Source: Roseiarcus sp963761435 (GTDB taxonomy: Bacteria; Pseudomonadota; Alphaproteobacteria; Rhizobiales; Beijerinckiaceae). Taken from it: a DNA stretch of 64,000 nucleotides. How positions within the stretch are numbered: position 1 is the first letter of the stretch; each line of letters starts with the position of its first letter. The stretch is from assembly GCA_963761435.1 (NCBI GenBank), contig CAVXHJ010000017.1, positions 62,001 to 126,000 of the forward strand. Reading direction: 5' to 3'. The translations under genes and the position numbers were made by a program. Shown piece by piece: positions 63,866 through 64,000 of the stretch. Under the pieces are notes generated by a model. It searched no databases and was not told the origin of the DNA. It saw nothing but the letters and a program-made list of their open reading frames with translations.

Positions 63866-64000
63866 CGCTGGCGCTTTCGACACGCCTTTTCCGGGCAGCG
63901 TCTCTTGCCTTTCTGCGAGCCTCAATCGTCACGCTGGCGTTTCTGACCCTCGCCTTCCCCGCCGACGCAGCCGCGCACCGGCGGCCTATCCATCTCCGCC
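63862..64000 (+). CDS. Start of an exported protein, cut by the window edge
   Basis: A frame opens at TTG 63862, overlapping the fabI stop, and stays open to the window edge (46 codons). It encodes a plausible signal peptide: a basic start (TLALSTRLFRAA), a hydrophobic core (SIVTLAFLTLAF) and an APADAAA-like cleavage region. The start codon is uncertain and the product cannot be named. Confidence 0.45.
   Translation, partial: MTLALSTRLFRAASLAFLRASIVTLAFLTLAFPADAAAHRRPIHLR

Overview
The window is about 64 kb of GC-rich chromosomal DNA from an alphaproteobacterium, most likely of the order Rhizobiales (Hyphomicrobiales). The evidence is the mnmE-mnmG-rsmG-parA-parB-holA block with perfect parS sites, a complete Tad/Cpa pilus locus, PHA-cycle genes beside ethylmalonyl-CoA pathway genes, and a fabA-fabB-fabI set. 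Genus cannot be fixed by reading alone; a Beijerinckiaceae- or Methylocystaceae-like lineage is a guess.

Layout. 0.2-3.1 kb: a broken DUF4062/NB-ARC/TPR protein on the minus strand with 126-bp near-identical repeats, then a repeat-filled gap. 3.8-12.5 kb: a minus-strand catabolic cluster (two paralogous aldehyde dehydrogenases flanking an SDR alcohol dehydrogenase and a five-gene branched-chain-amino-acid-type ABC transporter) with a divergent AraC-type regulator. 13.6-17.7 kb: a small accessory stretch (thioredoxin-like protein, truncated exoribonuclease fragment, DUF1902/HicA toxin-antitoxin pair, unusual FAD oxidoreductase). 17.7-28.8 kb: housekeeping genes smc, rplS, a dual CDGSH protein, priA, gor and rpiA. 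28.9-36.5 kb: carbon-storage and C2-assimilation genes ccr, ecm, phaB, phaA and phaR. 36.5-39.5 kb: gloB, a methyltransferase, gpmA. 39.6-48.5 kb: mnmE, mnmG, rsmG, parA, parB, holA, leuB with two parS sites. 48.5-57.5 kb: tadC, tadB, cpaF, cpaE, cpaD, cpaC, cpaB, cpaA and the Flp pilin on the minus strand. 57.8-64 kb: DUF1491, a peptidoglycan-binding-like protein, a DUF5330-like protein, sufE, a coiled-coil membrane protein, fabA, fabB, fabI and the start of one more gene cut by the window edge.

How the genes fit together. PhaA and PhaB make acetoacetyl-CoA and (R)-3-hydroxybutyryl-CoA, the node shared by PHA storage and the ethylmalonyl-CoA pathway, in which Ccr and Ecm act; PhaR is the local regulator. 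ParA/ParB with two parS sites place this segment in the partition region, usually close to the replication origin. The SDR, aldehyde dehydrogenases and transporter look like uptake and oxidation of a lignin-type aromatic alcohol or aldehyde.

Two cautions. First, conserved genes that are normally intact and often essential (smc, priA, mnmE, mnmG), as well as cpaC, carry single-base frame breaks; in several cases removing one base from a short homopolymer restores the family consensus, so sequence error is more likely than gene decay. Second, several families of short palindromic repeats are scattered through the intergenic regions, and one of them supplies the stop codon of two unrelated genes.
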